DNA from: Constrictibacter sp. MBR-5
Lineage (GTDB): Bacteria > Pseudomonadota > Alphaproteobacteria > JAJUGE01
Length of the DNA: 64,000 nt
Reading direction: 5' to 3'
NCBI RefSeq assembly: GCF_040549485.1
Contig: NZ_JBEPTK010000001.1
Coordinates: forward strand, 124,001-188,000
Position 1 is the first letter of the stretch. Each line of letters starts with the position of its first letter. The notes under the pieces were generated by a model. The model did not search any database. It had not been told where the DNA came from and worked only from the letters and a program-made list of their open reading frames with translations. A program made the position numbers and the translations under genes. Below, piece by piece: positions 50,112 to 59,380 of the stretch.

Positions 50112-51059
50112 TCAGGTGGCTTCCGGCTGGCTCGCCTCGATGGCGTCCTGCTGCGTTCCGGAACCCGTTCCCGGGCGTAGCCCCAGGTGGAGCAGCACGG
50201 GTACCGCGATCCACACCGAAGAATAGGTCCCGATGATCACGCCCCAGATCATCGCGAAGGTGAAACCACGGATCACCTCGCCGCCCAGCACGTAGAGCGC
50301 GCCCAGGGCGAGCAGCGTGGTCAGCGACGTCAGCAGCGTACGGGACAGCGTCTCGTTGATGCTCCGGTTCAGGATCTCCGTCGTCGGCAGACTCTTGTAG
50401 CGGCGGAGATTCTCGCGGACCCGGTCGAAGACCACCACGGTATCGTTGATCGAATAGCCGATGATCGTCAGCACCGCCGCGACCGTCGACAGGTTGAACT
50501 CGATCTGCGTGATCGCGAAGATTCCGACGGTCACCGTAATGTCGTGCAGCAGCGCGATCACGGCGCCGACGCCGAACTGCCACTCGAACCGGAACGACAC
50601 GTAGATGAGGATCGCCAGCAGCGCGAGCCCGACGGCCATGAAGCCGGACTGGATCAGTTCCTCACCCACCTGTGGGCCGACGTACTCGACGCGCCGATAC
50701 TCCACCCCCGCACCGAGTGCCTCCTTAACCCGCTCGATCGCCGCAATCTGGGCCTGCTCGTCGCCCTCCTGCTGCTGGAGCCTTATCAGGATGTCGCGGG
50801 GGCTGCCGAACTCCTGCAGGGACACGCCGCCCAACCCGAGATCGGACAGCGTTCCGCGCATTGCAGCGGTGTCTGCCGGCTCCGCCGTCCGAATCTCGAT
50901 CAGCGTGCCGCCGGTGAAGTCGATGCCGAAGTTCAGTCCCTGGACGGCGAAGGCCACCACCGACACCACGATCAGCAGCGCCGAGGCCATATAGGCCAAG
51001 ATCCGCTGTTCCATGAAACGGATCGTCGTACCGGGTCGAACGAACTTCATCGGTCGCAT
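50112..51059 (-). CDS. secF: Protein translocase subunit SecF
   Basis: SecF works with SecD to pull exported proteins out of the SecYEG channel using the proton gradient. The 315-residue protein has six helices, the start LNFGIDFTGGTLIEIR, and the C-terminal core GYSINDTVVVFDRVRENLRR and TLLTSLTTLLALGALYV. It follows secD by 10 nt. Confidence 0.97.
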   Translation of the reverse strand: MRPMKFVRPGTTIRFMEQRILAYMASALLIVVSVVAFAVQGLNFGIDFTGGTLIEIRTAEPADTAAMRGTLSDLGLGGVSLQEFGSPRDILIRLQQQEGDEQAQIAAIERVKEALGAGVEYRRVEYVGPQVGEELIQSGFMAVGLALLAILIYVSFRFEWQFGVGAVIALLHDITVTVGIFAITQIEFNLSTVAAVLTIIGYSINDTVVVFDRVRENLRRYKSLPTTEILNRSINETLSRTLLTSLTTLLALGALYVLGGEVIRGFTFAMIWGVIIGTYSSVWIAVPVLLHLGLRPGTGSGTQQDAIEASQPEAT

Positions 51060-51069
51060 CCGGCTCTCC

Positions 51070-52638
51070 TCAGATCGGAAGGGTCTGCGGGCGCCGCCGA
51101 CGCAGCCACAGCACCACCATCAGCCGCGTGACCCAGATGGCCGTGAACATGGACGTCACGAGGCCGATCGCCAGGGTGACGGCGAAACCGCGCACCGGAC
51201 CCGACCCGAAGATGTACAGCAGCATGGCTGCGATCAGCGTCGTCAGATTCGCGTCGACGATGGTCGTCAGGGCGCGCTTGTAGCCGGCGTCCACGGCCGA
51301 GATCGGCGTGCGTCCCAGCCTCACCTCCTCGCGTATCCGCTCGAAGATCAGCACGTTCGCATCGACCGCCATGCCGATGGTGAGGACGATGCCGGCGATG
51401 CCGGGCAGCGTGAGAGTCGCCTGCAGCACCGACAGGGACGCCACGATCAGCGACATGTTGAAGAGCAGCGCGATGTCGGCCATCAGGCCGAAGAGGCCGT
51501 AGGCGAGCACCATGAAGATCACGACCAGAACCATGCCGACGATGCTGGCGATCTTGCCGGCATCGATCGAATCCTGACCGAGGCCGGGACCGACCGTCCG
51601 CTCCTCCAGGATCTTCAGCGGCGCCGGCAGCGCACCAGCCCGCAGCAGCAGCGACAGGTCCTGTGCGCCCTGCACCGTAAAGCTGCCGGAGATGATACCC
51701 TCGCCGCCGAGGATCGGCTCCCGGATCACCGGGGCGCTGATCACCCTGTTGTCGAGCACGATGGCGAGCGGCTGGCCGACATTCTCCTGCGTCGCACGGC
51801 CGAATCGGCGCGCACCCTGGGTGTCGAAGCGAAAACGCACGACCGGCTGACCATCCTGGAACGACGGCTGTGCGTCGATCAGATGCTCGCCGCTGACGAT
51901 CGGGCGGCGGCGGACGACATACTCCGTCTCCTGCCCCTGTGAACTCGTTCCGGGCAGCAGAACCGACCCGGCCGGTAGGCGGCCCGCCCGTGCATCCGCC
52001 GCGGTCGCGGTTGTATCGGCCAGATGGAAGTCCATCTTCGCCGTTTCGCCGAGCAGGCTCTTGATCCGCTCCGGGTCGTCGACGCCGGGCAACTGCACGA
52101 TGATGCGGTTCTCGCCCTGCCGCTGGATCGTCGGCTCCCGCGTACCGGTCTCGTCGATGCGGCGGCGGACGATCTCGATCGACTGCTGGATCGCGCTGTC
52201 GCGGATCTGTCTCTCTTCCGCCTCGGGCATGGCGACGGTGACGAGCGCGTTGTCACCGACGGTGACGTCGACCGTGCTGTCCTCGGCGCGGATCAGCCGG
52301 CGCACCTCGTCGGCCCGCTCCGGCTCCCGCAGGGTGAAGCTCACCACGCGGTTGCGCGTGCCGAGATTGGTATAGCCGATGTTCTGCGGACGCAGGGCGG
52401 CGCGAACGACGCCCTCCAGCGCCTGGACGCGGTCGCGCACGACGGCGTCGACCTCGACTTCGAGCAGCAGGTGCGAACCGCCCTGCAGGTCCAGGCCGAG
52501 ATTGATCTTCTGCACCGGCAGCCAAGTCGGCAGCCCTTCCAGCGCGCGGCTCTGGAAGAAGTTCGGCGCGGCATAGATCACGCCCAGGAAGCAGATCGCG
52601 AGGATGACCCCGATCTTCCACTTGGCAAAATATAGCAT
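51070..52638 (-). CDS. secD: Protein translocase subunit SecD
   Basis: SecD is the large partner of SecF, with a periplasmic head and a six-helix core. The 522-residue protein shows NLGLDLQGGSHLLLEVEVD (near 45), IVQLPGVDDPERIKSLLG, VGPGLGQDSIDAGK (near 345) and AVDANVLIFERIREEVRLGR (near 430). It lies between yajC and secF. Confidence 0.97.
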   Translation of the reverse strand: MLYFAKWKIGVILAICFLGVIYAAPNFFQSRALEGLPTWLPVQKINLGLDLQGGSHLLLEVEVDAVVRDRVQALEGVVRAALRPQNIGYTNLGTRNRVVSFTLREPERADEVRRLIRAEDSTVDVTVGDNALVTVAMPEAEERQIRDSAIQQSIEIVRRRIDETGTREPTIQRQGENRIIVQLPGVDDPERIKSLLGETAKMDFHLADTTATAADARAGRLPAGSVLLPGTSSQGQETEYVVRRRPIVSGEHLIDAQPSFQDGQPVVRFRFDTQGARRFGRATQENVGQPLAIVLDNRVISAPVIREPILGGEGIISGSFTVQGAQDLSLLLRAGALPAPLKILEERTVGPGLGQDSIDAGKIASIVGMVLVVIFMVLAYGLFGLMADIALLFNMSLIVASLSVLQATLTLPGIAGIVLTIGMAVDANVLIFERIREEVRLGRTPISAVDAGYKRALTTIVDANLTTLIAAMLLYIFGSGPVRGFAVTLAIGLVTSMFTAIWVTRLMVVLWLRRRRPQTLPI

Positions 52639-52661
52639 GTGAGCGCCTCCGCGCGGCTGCG

Positions 52662-53120
52662 CTAGCCGCCCTTGCGCCCGAACAGACCGCTACCCTTCTT
52701 CGCCGGGGGCTGCTCGGCGGACGCATCCTCGACCGTCTCGGCCGGCTCATCGACCTCCGGTGCCGTCTCCTCGTCCGGCTCGGGCTCCTTCTTGGTCCGC
52801 GTCGCCGGTGCCGGTTTTGCCAGCACCTCGATGATCTGGGACCGCACGACCCGTACTCGCACGCCCTCGGCGATCTCGACCTGGACCTCCGCGTCGTTCA
52901 CGACCTTGGAGACCGTGCCGATGATGCCGCCCGCAGTAACGACACGGTCGTTGCGGCGCAGATTGCTGACCAACTCGCGATGCTGCTTGACCTTCTTCTG
53001 CTGCGGCCGGATCAGCAGGAAATAGAAGACCGCAAAGATCAGGATCAGGGGCAGGAAGGCCGCGATGTCGAATGCACCCCCGCCGCCGGCAGCCTGCGCA
53101 TAGGCCGGTGAGATCAACAT
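52662..53120 (-). CDS. yajC: Preprotein translocase subunit YajC
   Basis: YajC binds SecDF in the inner membrane. The single helix (about 19-38, LPLILIFAVFYFLLIRPQQKK) and RNDRVVTAGGIIGTV segment are diagnostic. The 152 residues exceed the usual 85-115 because of an acidic Glu/Pro tail ending in GLFGRKGG. It heads yajC-secD-secF-Mth938. Confidence 0.95.
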   Translation of the reverse strand: MLISPAYAQAAGGGGAFDIAAFLPLILIFAVFYFLLIRPQQKKVKQHRELVSNLRRNDRVVTAGGIIGTVSKVVNDAEVQVEIAEGVRVRVVRSQIIEVLAKPAPATRTKKEPEPDEETAPEVDEPAETVEDASAEQPPAKKGSGLFGRKGG

Positions 53121-53155
53121 TTTCGCTCCAAAAGCTCCGCCGCGAAGAGGGCGGG

Positions 53156-53183
53156 ACTATACAGACTGGTCCACCGCATGCAA
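53156..53183 (-). promoter_or_regulatory. Promoter of yajC-secDF
   Basis: On the minus strand TTGCAT (53183-53178), 16 nt, TATAGT (53161-53156), about 36 nt upstream of the yajC ATG. Both boxes are near consensus, and the position just upstream of the operon fits. Confidence 0.5.
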
Positions 53184-53212
53184 CTGCGGCGGACCGGCGC
53201 GGAAGGCGGAAC

Positions 53213-53989
53213 TCAGCGGTTGGAGAAGCGCGGCTGCCGCTTCTCGGCGAACGCCGCCATGCCTTCCTTCTGATCCTCGGTCGCGAAGGTCGAGTGGAAC
53301 AGGCGCCGCTCGAACCGCACGCCTTCCGCCAGCGTCGTCTCGTAGGCCCGGTTCACGGACTCCTTCGCGATCATCACCGAAGGGCGCGACTTGGCGGCGA
53401 TCGCCTCCGCGGTCTTCATCGCCTCGTCGATCAGGTCTGCCGCCGGCACGACCCGGCTGACGAGCCCGGAACGCTCGGCCTCGGCCGCGTCCATCATGCG
53501 GCCCGTGAGGACCATTTCCATGGCCTTCGACTTTCCGACGAAGCGCGGCAGGCGCTGTGTGCCGCCGGCCCCCGGAATGGTGCCGAGATTGATCTCGGGC
53601 TGGCCGAACTTGGCATTGTCCGCCGCGAGGATGAAATCGCACATCATCGCCAGTTCGCACCCGCCGCCGAGCGCATAGCCTGAAACCGCCGCAATTACAG
53701 GCTTGCGGCAGCGTGTCACCCGCTCCCAGCCCTTCGTGATGAAATCTTCCAGGTAAACGTCCATGTAGGACTTCGACTGCATCTCCTTGATGTCGGCCCC
53801 GGCGGCGAACGCCTTCTCGCTGCCGGTGATCACCACCGCGCCGATGTCGTCGTCGTCCTCGAACGCATCGAGGGCTGCAGCCACGTCGGCCACGAGCGCG
53901 CCGTTCAGCGCGTTCAGCGCCTTGGGGCGATTCAGGGTGATCAGCCCGACCGCGCCGCGCTTGTCCACGATGATATTGTCGTAAGGCAT
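53213..53989 (-). CDS. Enoyl-CoA hydratase (crotonase family)
   Basis: The enzyme hydrates trans-2-enoyl-CoA in beta-oxidation or related routes. The 258-residue protein has the oxyanion segment [17 protein letters not shown] and both catalytic glutamates: [10 protein letters not shown] (near 112) and [16 protein letters not shown] (near 135). Short-chain, PaaF/FadB-like. It stands alone between yajC and the lipoprotein-like gene, with its own short leader. Confidence 0.92.
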   Translation of the reverse strand: MPYDNIIVDKRGAVGLITLNRPKALNALNGALVADVAAALDAFEDDDDIGAVVITGSEKAFAAGADIKEMQSKSYMDVYLEDFITKGWERVTRCRKPVIAAVSGYALGGGCELAMMCDFILAADNAKFGQPEINLGTIPGAGGTQRLPRFVGKSKAMEMVLTGRMMDAAEAERSGLVSRVVPAADLIDEAMKTAEAIAAKSRPSVMIAKESVNRAYETTLAEGVRFERRLFHSTFATEDQKEGMAAFAEKRQPRFSNR

Positions 53990-54043
53990 GAGGGCTCTCG
54001 TCTCCTCGGAATGGGCGGGCGTTGGGGCGCGGCGTTTTCGCCG

Positions 54044-54457
54044 TCAGCCGGGTGTCAGGAAGAAGCGCACCTGGCGCGTACGTCGGTCGTCGCGGATCTC
54101 GATCTGCAGCGTTTCCTGGCTGCGCTTGAACAGCAGGCCGCCGAAGCCGCCGACAGGCTGCCAGCCGAGTTCGGGCAGGGTCGCATCGTAGAAGGAGCGG
54201 ATATCGGCGACCGCCGGCCTGCCGCCTGCGATCGTCTCGACGATCCGGCCGGTCGGCTTCTCGAACAGCACGCCGGCCGTAGCGTCGACGGCGAGCCCCG
54301 GCATCAGCGGCAGGTCTTCGAAGCCGTCGACGAATCCGACCTCGTTCGCACGGCTCTCGGCTGCGGCACCGAGAAGGCCGGACGTGCCGAGAAGAAGCGC
54401 CAGAAGGACGACCGTGATGTGCGTGCGCCTTTGCATCGCCACACAGTACATCATCAT
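54044..54457 (-). CDS. Small exported protein coupled to mutM
   Basis: ATG 54457 overlaps the mutM stop (ATGA); ATG 54436 is an alternative. The 137-residue product has a signal peptide ([18 protein letters not shown], cleavage near AAAES) and a domain with [40 protein letters not shown] and the tail RQVRFFLTP, as in small alphaproteobacterial envelope proteins linked to mutM. No enzyme motifs; function unknown. Confidence 0.78.
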   Translation of the reverse strand: MMMYCVAMQRRTHITVVLLALLLGTSGLLGAAAESRANEVGFVDGFEDLPLMPGLAVDATAGVLFEKPTGRIVETIAGGRPAVADIRSFYDATLPELGWQPVGGFGGLLFKRSQETLQIEIRDDRRTRQVRFFLTPG

Positions 54458-55305
54458 CGCTGACGCTTCACGCAGAAGAACGTCGATCGCCCCGACTGGA
54501 CCAGACGGTTGATGCCGCCAGTCACGCGCCGATCGCAGTTGCAGGCCGGACATGCCTCTCCCTCCCGCCCATAGACGGCCCAGCTGTGCTGGAAATATCC
54601 CAGCTCGCCTGACGTCTGCACATAGTCGCGCAGGGACGACCCGCCCGCCGCGATCGCATCCTCCAGCACCGAACGAATGGCTTCGGCGAGGCGCGCCGCC
54701 CGTGCGCCCGTCACGGTGCCCGCGATGCGCGTCGGCGACAGCCGCGCCCGGAACAACGCCTCGCAGGCGTAGATGTTGCCCAGGCCGGCGATCAGGCGCT
54801 GGTCCAGCAACGCGGCCTTCAGCGGTGCCAGCCTGCCGGCGAACAGGCCCGCCAGCACCGGTCCGGTCAGCGGCGCGACATCGGCGCCCACCGGCTCCAG
54901 GCCGAGCCCGGCGAGCCGCGGGTGCGCATCCAACCCCGCCTTGGGGAAGAGATCCATGAAGCCGAACCGGCGCGCATCAATGTAGCGGACATGTTGGCCG
55001 TCGTCGGTCTCGATCGTCACATGCTCGTGCAGGCCGACCTCGTTGAGAGACCCGGAGCCGAGCACCATGCGCCCCGCCATGCCGAGATGCGTCATCCAGA
55101 TCGCGCCGTCGTCCAGTTCGGCGAGGATGTACTTCGCCCTGCGGCCGATCGTCACCACGCGCCGCCCCTGCAGGCGCTCGGCGAAGCGTTCGGGAAAGGC
55201 GAAGCGCAGGTCCGGCCGGCGCACGGTCACGCGCACCAGCCGGCGGCCGACCAGTGCGGCACGCAGTCCGCGGCAAACGGTCTCGACTTCGGGCAATTCG
55301 GGCAT
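54454..55305 (-). CDS. mutM: Formamidopyrimidine-DNA glycosylase, altered zinc finger
   Basis: MutM (Fpg) removes 8-oxoguanine and formamidopyrimidines and nicks the abasic site. The catalytic N-terminal proline requires the start at ATG 55305 (MPELPEVE); 283 residues. Lys near 60, YIDARRFG, and [14 protein letters not shown] are present. The C-terminal zinc finger is unusual: it reads CPACNC, then 20 residues, then FFCVKRQR, so the usual fourth Cys (CxxC pair at the end) is Arg, while an extra Cys sits beside the first pair. One base change (TGT to CGT) would explain the Arg. Confidence 0.93.
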   Translation of the reverse strand: MPELPEVETVCRGLRAALVGRRLVRVTVRRPDLRFAFPERFAERLQGRRVVTIGRRAKYILAELDDGAIWMTHLGMAGRMVLGSGSLNEVGLHEHVTIETDDGQHVRYIDARRFGFMDLFPKAGLDAHPRLAGLGLEPVGADVAPLTGPVLAGLFAGRLAPLKAALLDQRLIAGLGNIYACEALFRARLSPTRIAGTVTGARAARLAEAIRSVLEDAIAAGGSSLRDYVQTSGELGYFQHSWAVYGREGEACPACNCDRRVTGGINRLVQSGRSTFFCVKRQR

Positions 55306-55352
55306 GGGCGCCAAGCTAGCGCGAACGGGTGCCGCGCGCTATGTTCCGGCCC

Positions 55353-56168
55353 ATGTCAAACACCGCCGATACCGCGCGGCAGCCGGCATCCGGCACCCAG
55401 GACCCCGCGATGGACGAGCCCGTATCGTTCGGCTTCCGCTCCGTCCCGGCGGCGGGCAAGGCCTCCATGGTCCGCGGCGTCTTCGATAGCGTCGCGCCGC
55501 GCTACGACCTGATGAACGACCTGATGAGCATGGGCGTCCACCGCTTGTGGAAATCGGTGCTCGTCGACACGCTCGATCCGCAGCCCGGCATGACGATCCT
55601 CGACGTCGGCGGGGGAACCGGCGACATCGCGTTCCGCATCATCGACCGGATCGGCTCGCGGCAGGCGACGGTCCCAGGCGATATCGTCGTCTGCGACGTC
55701 AACGCGGAGATGCTGTCGGTCGGCCGCGACCGCGCCGTCGACCGCGGCCTCGTGGGCCGGCCCGGCTGGGCCGGCGGCGATGCGGAGCGCCTGCCCTTTC
55801 CCGATCGCTGCGCCGACGCCTGCACGATCGCCTTCGCTCTGCGCAACGTGACCCACATCGACCGTGCGCTGGCCGAGATGTACCGGGTGCTGAAGCCCGG
55901 CGGCCGGATGCTCTGCCTGGAGTTTTCGCGCGTCGCCGTGCCCCTGTTGGCGGAAGCCTACGAGACCTATTCCTTTAAGGTCCTCCCGATCCTCGGCAAG
56001 GTCGTGGCGGGCGACCGCGAGGCGTACCAGTATCTGGTGGAGAGCATCCGGCGGTTCCCGCCCCAGGAAGACCTCGCGGGACGCATGCGCGCCACCGGCT
56101 TCGAGCGGGTGACTTGGCGGAACCTGTCGGGCGGCATCGTCGCCCTCCATTCCGGATGGCGCCTCTGA
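55353..56168 (+). CDS. ubiE: Ubiquinone/menaquinone biosynthesis C-methyltransferase
   Basis: UbiE methylates the ring carbon of the quinone precursor with SAM. The 271-residue protein shows VRGVFDSVAPRYDLMNDLMS, motif I ILDVGGGTGD (near 80), FALRNVTHIDRALAEMYRVL, GGRMLCLEFS and the C-terminal LSGGIVALHSGWRL. ATG 55353 is 47 nt from the divergent mutM start, so their promoters overlap. Confidence 0.97.
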   Translation: MSNTADTARQPASGTQDPAMDEPVSFGFRSVPAAGKASMVRGVFDSVAPRYDLMNDLMSMGVHRLWKSVLVDTLDPQPGMTILDVGGGTGDIAFRIIDRIGSRQATVPGDIVVCDVNAEMLSVGRDRAVDRGLVGRPGWAGGDAERLPFPDRCADACTIAFALRNVTHIDRALAEMYRVLKPGGRMLCLEFSRVAVPLLAEAYETYSFKVLPILGKVVAGDREAYQYLVESIRRFPPQEDLAGRMRATGFERVTWRNLSGGIVALHSGWRL

Positions 56169-56196
56169 TCGGGGTGCGCGTGTCCCGGACAGCCGC

Positions 56197-57714
56197 ATGA
56201 TCGCCGGCCTGCGCAATCTCGCCCGCCTGATCGTCATCGCCCGGACGCTGTCGCGCCATGACGCCCTCTTCCCGCTCGCCCTCCTCTCCGGCACGCCGCG
56301 CGTCGGATGGCTGGCGCGCCGGCTGGGGCGTGAGCGAACGGCCGGAACGCGACGGCGGGGCGAGCGGCTCGCCGATGCGCTCCAGGAACTGGGCCCGACA
56401 TTCATCAAGCTGGGGCAGGCCCTGTCGACGCGCCCCGACCTCCTCGGCGCCGACGTCGCCGAGGATTTGTCCCGCCTGCAGGACAGGCTGACCCCTTTCG
56501 ACGGCGACACTGCCATGAGCGTCGTCGCCCGCGAACTGGGACGGCCGGTGGAGACGCTGTTCTCCACCTTCGATCCAAACGCCGTAGCGGCGGCCTCGAT
56601 CGCCCAGGTCCATCGCGCGGTGACGACGGAAGGCGAGGTCGTGGCGGTGAAGGTGCTGCGGCCCGGCGTGGAAGCCGGCTTCGCCCGCGATCTCTCGCTC
56701 TTTCTCTGGCTCGCCCGACTGACGGAGCGGCTGGACCGCGGAATGCGCCGCCTTCGGCCCGTGGAGGCGGTCGAGACCTTCGCCGACAGCGTGCGCAGCG
56801 AAATGGACCTGCGCCTCGAGGCGGCCGCCGCTTCGGAACTGCGCGAGAACTTCATCGACGTGCCCTGGTTCCGCGTGCCCGAGGTGGACTGGCAGCGCAC
56901 GGCCCGCGGCGTCATGACCCTGGAATGGATCGACGGCATTCCCGTCGACGAGAAGGAGCGGCTGATCGCGGCGGGGCACGATGTCCGCACCATCCTCAGC
57001 CACGCCGCAAATTCCTTCTTCACCCAGGTCTTCCGCGACGGCTTCTTCCACGCCGACATGCATGCCGGCAACGCCTTCATCGCCGCCGACGGCACCCTGG
57101 TGGTGATCGACTTCGGCATCATGGGCCGGCTCGACCGCAGCACCCGAGACCATCTGGCGGACATGCTGATCGGCTTCGTCATGCGCGACTACGACCTGGT
57201 CGCCGACGTCCATTTCCGCGCCGGCTGGATCCCGCGCCACCAGTCGCCCGCATCCTTCGCCCAGGCGGTCCGCTCGATCGCCGAGCCGATCATGGAGCGG
57301 CCGCTGAACGAAATCTCGATCGGCCGTCTTCTGGCTCAGCTGTTCGAGGTCACCGAACGGTTCGACATGCAGGCGCAGCCGCAGCTGCTCCTCCTGCAGA
57401 AGACGATGCTGATGGCCGAGGGCATGGGTCGCCAGCTCGACCCGACGATCAACATGTGGACGCTCTCGCGGCCGCTGATCGAGGACTGGCTGCGCGAGAA
57501 CCGCGGCCCGGAGGCGCGGATGCGCCGCTTCGCGGCCGAATTCGTCGCCAACGTCGTCCGCCTGCCCGAACTGCTCGACAAGATGGAGACGGCGGCGGAC
57601 CGGATCGCCGAGGCGGAGGCCGACCGGGAGCAACGATCCGTGCGGGCACGACCGCGGTTCTGGCCGTGGCTCGCAGCGCTCGTCTTCCTAGCGGTGGCTC
57701 TCGCGGCGGTCTGA
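56197..57714 (+). CDS. ubiB: UbiB family kinase-like protein for ubiquinone synthesis
   Basis: UbiB is an atypical ABC1/ADCK-type kinase needed for ubiquinone synthesis. The 505-residue protein has the KxGQ motif (PTFIKLGQALSTRPDLL, near 66), the Ala-rich AAASIAQVHRAV, EMDLRLEAAAASEL, HADMHAGNAFI and VIDFGIMGRL, and two C-terminal membrane helices. It lies 28 nt after ubiE, its normal partner. Confidence 0.96.
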   Translation: MIAGLRNLARLIVIARTLSRHDALFPLALLSGTPRVGWLARRLGRERTAGTRRRGERLADALQELGPTFIKLGQALSTRPDLLGADVAEDLSRLQDRLTPFDGDTAMSVVARELGRPVETLFSTFDPNAVAAASIAQVHRAVTTEGEVVAVKVLRPGVEAGFARDLSLFLWLARLTERLDRGMRRLRPVEAVETFADSVRSEMDLRLEAAAASELRENFIDVPWFRVPEVDWQRTARGVMTLEWIDGIPVDEKERLIAAGHDVRTILSHAANSFFTQVFRDGFFHADMHAGNAFIAADGTLVVIDFGIMGRLDRSTRDHLADMLIGFVMRDYDLVADVHFRAGWIPRHQSPASFAQAVRSIAEPIMERPLNEISIGRLLAQLFEVTERFDMQAQPQLLLLQKTMLMAEGMGRQLDPTINMWTLSRPLIEDWLRENRGPEARMRRFAAEFVANVVRLPELLDKMETAADRIAEAEADREQRSVRARPRFWPWLAALVFLAVALAAV

Positions 57715-57723
57715 GCGTCAACG

Positions 57724-57752
57724 AAAAAGGGCGCCCCGAACGGGACGCCCTT
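57724..57752 (-). terminator. Rho-independent terminator of rplM-rpsI
   Basis: Read on the minus strand, an 11-bp stem (57752-57742 with 57737-57727, one U-G pair, 4-nt loop 57741-57738) is followed by a T run (57728-57724). It lies 26 nt after the rpsI stop and just beyond the convergent ubiB stop. The mismatch on the plus strand favours the minus-strand reading. Confidence 0.8.
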
Positions 57753-57778
57753 CCTTCGATGGCCGTGAGGCCAGGCGA

Positions 57779-58267
57779 TCAGCGCTTCGAGAACTGGAAG
57801 CTGCGGCGCGCCTTGGCCTTGCCGTACTTCTTGCGCTCGACGACGCGCGGGTCGCGGGTCATGAAGCCCGCGCTCTTCAGCGCCGGACGCAGCGGCGGCT
57901 CGTAGCAGATCAGCGCGCGGCTGATGCCGAGACGGACCGCACCGGCCTGACCCGACAGGCCGCCACCGGCGACCGTGCACCAGACATCATACTGGTTGGC
58001 GCGGTTCGTGGTCACGAACGGGGCCAGCAGAACCTGACGCAGGTTCGGGCGGGCGAAGTAGTTCTCGCCGTCGCGGCCGTTGACCGTGATCTTGCCGCTG
58101 CCCGGCTTGATCCAGACGCGGGCGACCGCGTTCTTGCGGCGACCGGTGCCGTAGGACCGGCCCTGCGCATCGATCTTCGGTTCGCGGGGCGCGTCGTCCG
58201 TCTCGACCGGCGTGCTGCCTCCGAGCGCGGACTTCAGATCGGCGAGCGAATGTGCATCCGCAGCCAT
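57779..58267 (-). CDS. rpsI: 30S ribosomal protein S9
   Basis: S9 lies in the 30S head with its C-terminus reaching the P site. The 162-residue protein has an N-terminal extension of about 35 residues, then [39 protein letters not shown] and the invariant end [14 protein letters not shown] 58267 is 2 nt after the rplM stop; the frame's extension through rplM is spurious. Confidence 0.98.
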   Translation of the reverse strand: MAADAHSLADLKSALGGSTPVETDDAPREPKIDAQGRSYGTGRRKNAVARVWIKPGSGKITVNGRDGENYFARPNLRQVLLAPFVTTNRANQYDVWCTVAGGGLSGQAGAVRLGISRALICYEPPLRPALKSAGFMTRDPRVVERKKYGKAKARRSFQFSKR

Positions 58268-58269
58268 GC

Positions 58270-58734
58270 TCAGAAGCTCCTCTTGTTCTTCACGTTCATC
58301 GCACCGACGTCCAGCGCCTCGGGCTGCTGGGCGCCATGCGGGTGCTCCGCGCCGGCATAGACGTGCAGCTTGCGCATGACGTCGCGGCCGAGGGGGCCGC
58401 GCGGCACCATGCGCTCCACCGCCTTCTCGATGATCCGCTCCGGGAACCGGCCCGACAGGATCTGCTGCGCCGAGCGCTCCTTGATCCCGCCCGGATGACC
58501 GGTGTGGTGATAGTACATCTTGTCGGTGATCTTGTTGCCGGTCAGGCGAACCTTCTCGGCATTCACGATCACGACATGGTCGCCGCAATCCATGTGCGGC
58601 GTGAACATCGGCTTGTGCTTGCCGCGCAGGCGCATCGCGACGATCGTCGCGAGCCTGCCGAGCACAAGGTCTTCGGCGTCGATCAGGCACCATTTGTGCT
58701 CGATGTCCGCCGGCTTGGCTGAATAGGTCTTCAT
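58270..58734 (-). CDS. rplM: 50S ribosomal protein L13
   Basis: L13 is an early-assembly 50S protein. The 154-residue product shows [51 protein letters not shown] and [19 protein letters not shown]. It is the first gene of rplM-rpsI, with a strong promoter 42 nt upstream. Confidence 0.98.
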   Translation of the reverse strand: MKTYSAKPADIEHKWCLIDAEDLVLGRLATIVAMRLRGKHKPMFTPHMDCGDHVVIVNAEKVRLTGNKITDKMYYHHTGHPGGIKERSAQQILSGRFPERIIEKAVERMVPRGPLGRDVMRKLHVYAGAEHPHGAQQPEALDVGAMNVKNKRSF

Positions 58735-58775
58735 GTGTCCGTCCGCTGGCCTCACGCCATCCCGTGTGGCGGCGG

Positions 58776-58804
58776 GATATAGGGGGGTGCACCAAAGGCG
58801 TCAA
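58776..58804 (-). promoter_or_regulatory. Strong promoter of rplM-rpsI
   Basis: On the minus strand TTGACG (58804-58799), 17 nt, TATATC (58781-58776): nearly consensus sigma-70 boxes, 42 nt before the ATG, upstream of which lies an AT-rich stretch (58805-58860) that could act as an UP element. Fits a highly expressed ribosomal operon. Confidence 0.75.
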
Positions 58805-58835
58805 CAACAATCGATTTTTCGTTTTAAAACAGCCA

Positions 58836-58870
58836 CTTGATATGAACTACCATTTTACCGCGATATCAAG
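58836..58870 (-). terminator. AT-rich inverted repeat at the end of the thioesterase gene
   Basis: A perfect 8-bp repeat (58836-58843 with 58863-58870, 19-nt spacer) overlaps the thioesterase stop codon and lies just upstream of the L13 promoter. Read on the minus strand it precedes a T-containing stretch; it could be a terminator that protects the L13 promoter from readthrough, or a protein-binding site. Confidence 0.3.
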
Positions 58871-59300
58871 CCTCTGACGGCATTGCGTAAGTGACGGATG
58901 CCTGGGCGACGGGGTCGGCGACGCCCTCGCTGTAGAGCAGCACGTCGCCGAAGGCGAGCCGCCGGCCCATGCGGAGCAGCCTTCCCTCCGCCACCACGGC
59001 CGCCGCGGCGGGGCGGCGCAGGAAGGCCATGTTGAGATGCGTCGTCACCGCCAGTTCGACCGCCCCGGCCCGGCTCATGACCAGGCCGTACATCGTGATG
59101 TCCGCCAGAGCCATCAGCACCGGACCGGAGACCGTGCCGCCGGGCCGCAGGAAATCCGGGTCGAACGGCGCCCGGATACGCACGAAGCCATCCTCCAGCC
59201 GCTCGACCTCGGGCCGCAGGATCCGGGTCATCGGCACGGCCTCGCGGACGAGCGCCTGGAACGCGGCGGCGGTAACGGCAGCGATGGCGGCGGCTGGCAT
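58866..59300 (-). CDS. PaaI-family acyl-CoA thioesterase (hotdog fold)
   Basis: Hotdog thioesterases hydrolyse acyl-CoA. The 144-residue protein has DFLRPGGTVSGPVLMALADI (near 51), where PaaI enzymes usually have GGxxA and an acidic catalytic residue, AVTTHLNMAFLRRPA and RRLAFGDVLLYSEG. The Asp in LADITMYG may be catalytic. It is divergent from the crotonase gene, 80 nt away. Substrate unknown. Confidence 0.85.
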   Translation of the reverse strand: MPAAAIAAVTAAAFQALVREAVPMTRILRPEVERLEDGFVRIRAPFDPDFLRPGGTVSGPVLMALADITMYGLVMSRAGAVELAVTTHLNMAFLRRPAAAAVVAEGRLLRMGRRLAFGDVLLYSEGVADPVAQASVTYAMPSEA

Positions 59301-59380
59301 GGCTTTCCCTTGGTCGGTTGGCGCGGACGGGCCTATCTTCCACCCCAGCGACCGTGATCGGAAGCACCGCGAGGCCAGTC

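Noticed and set aside
57779-58810. Single long frame joining rpsI with sequence across rplM
   Set aside because: The part beyond 58267 is an out-of-frame reading of rplM; S9 starts at ATG 58267.
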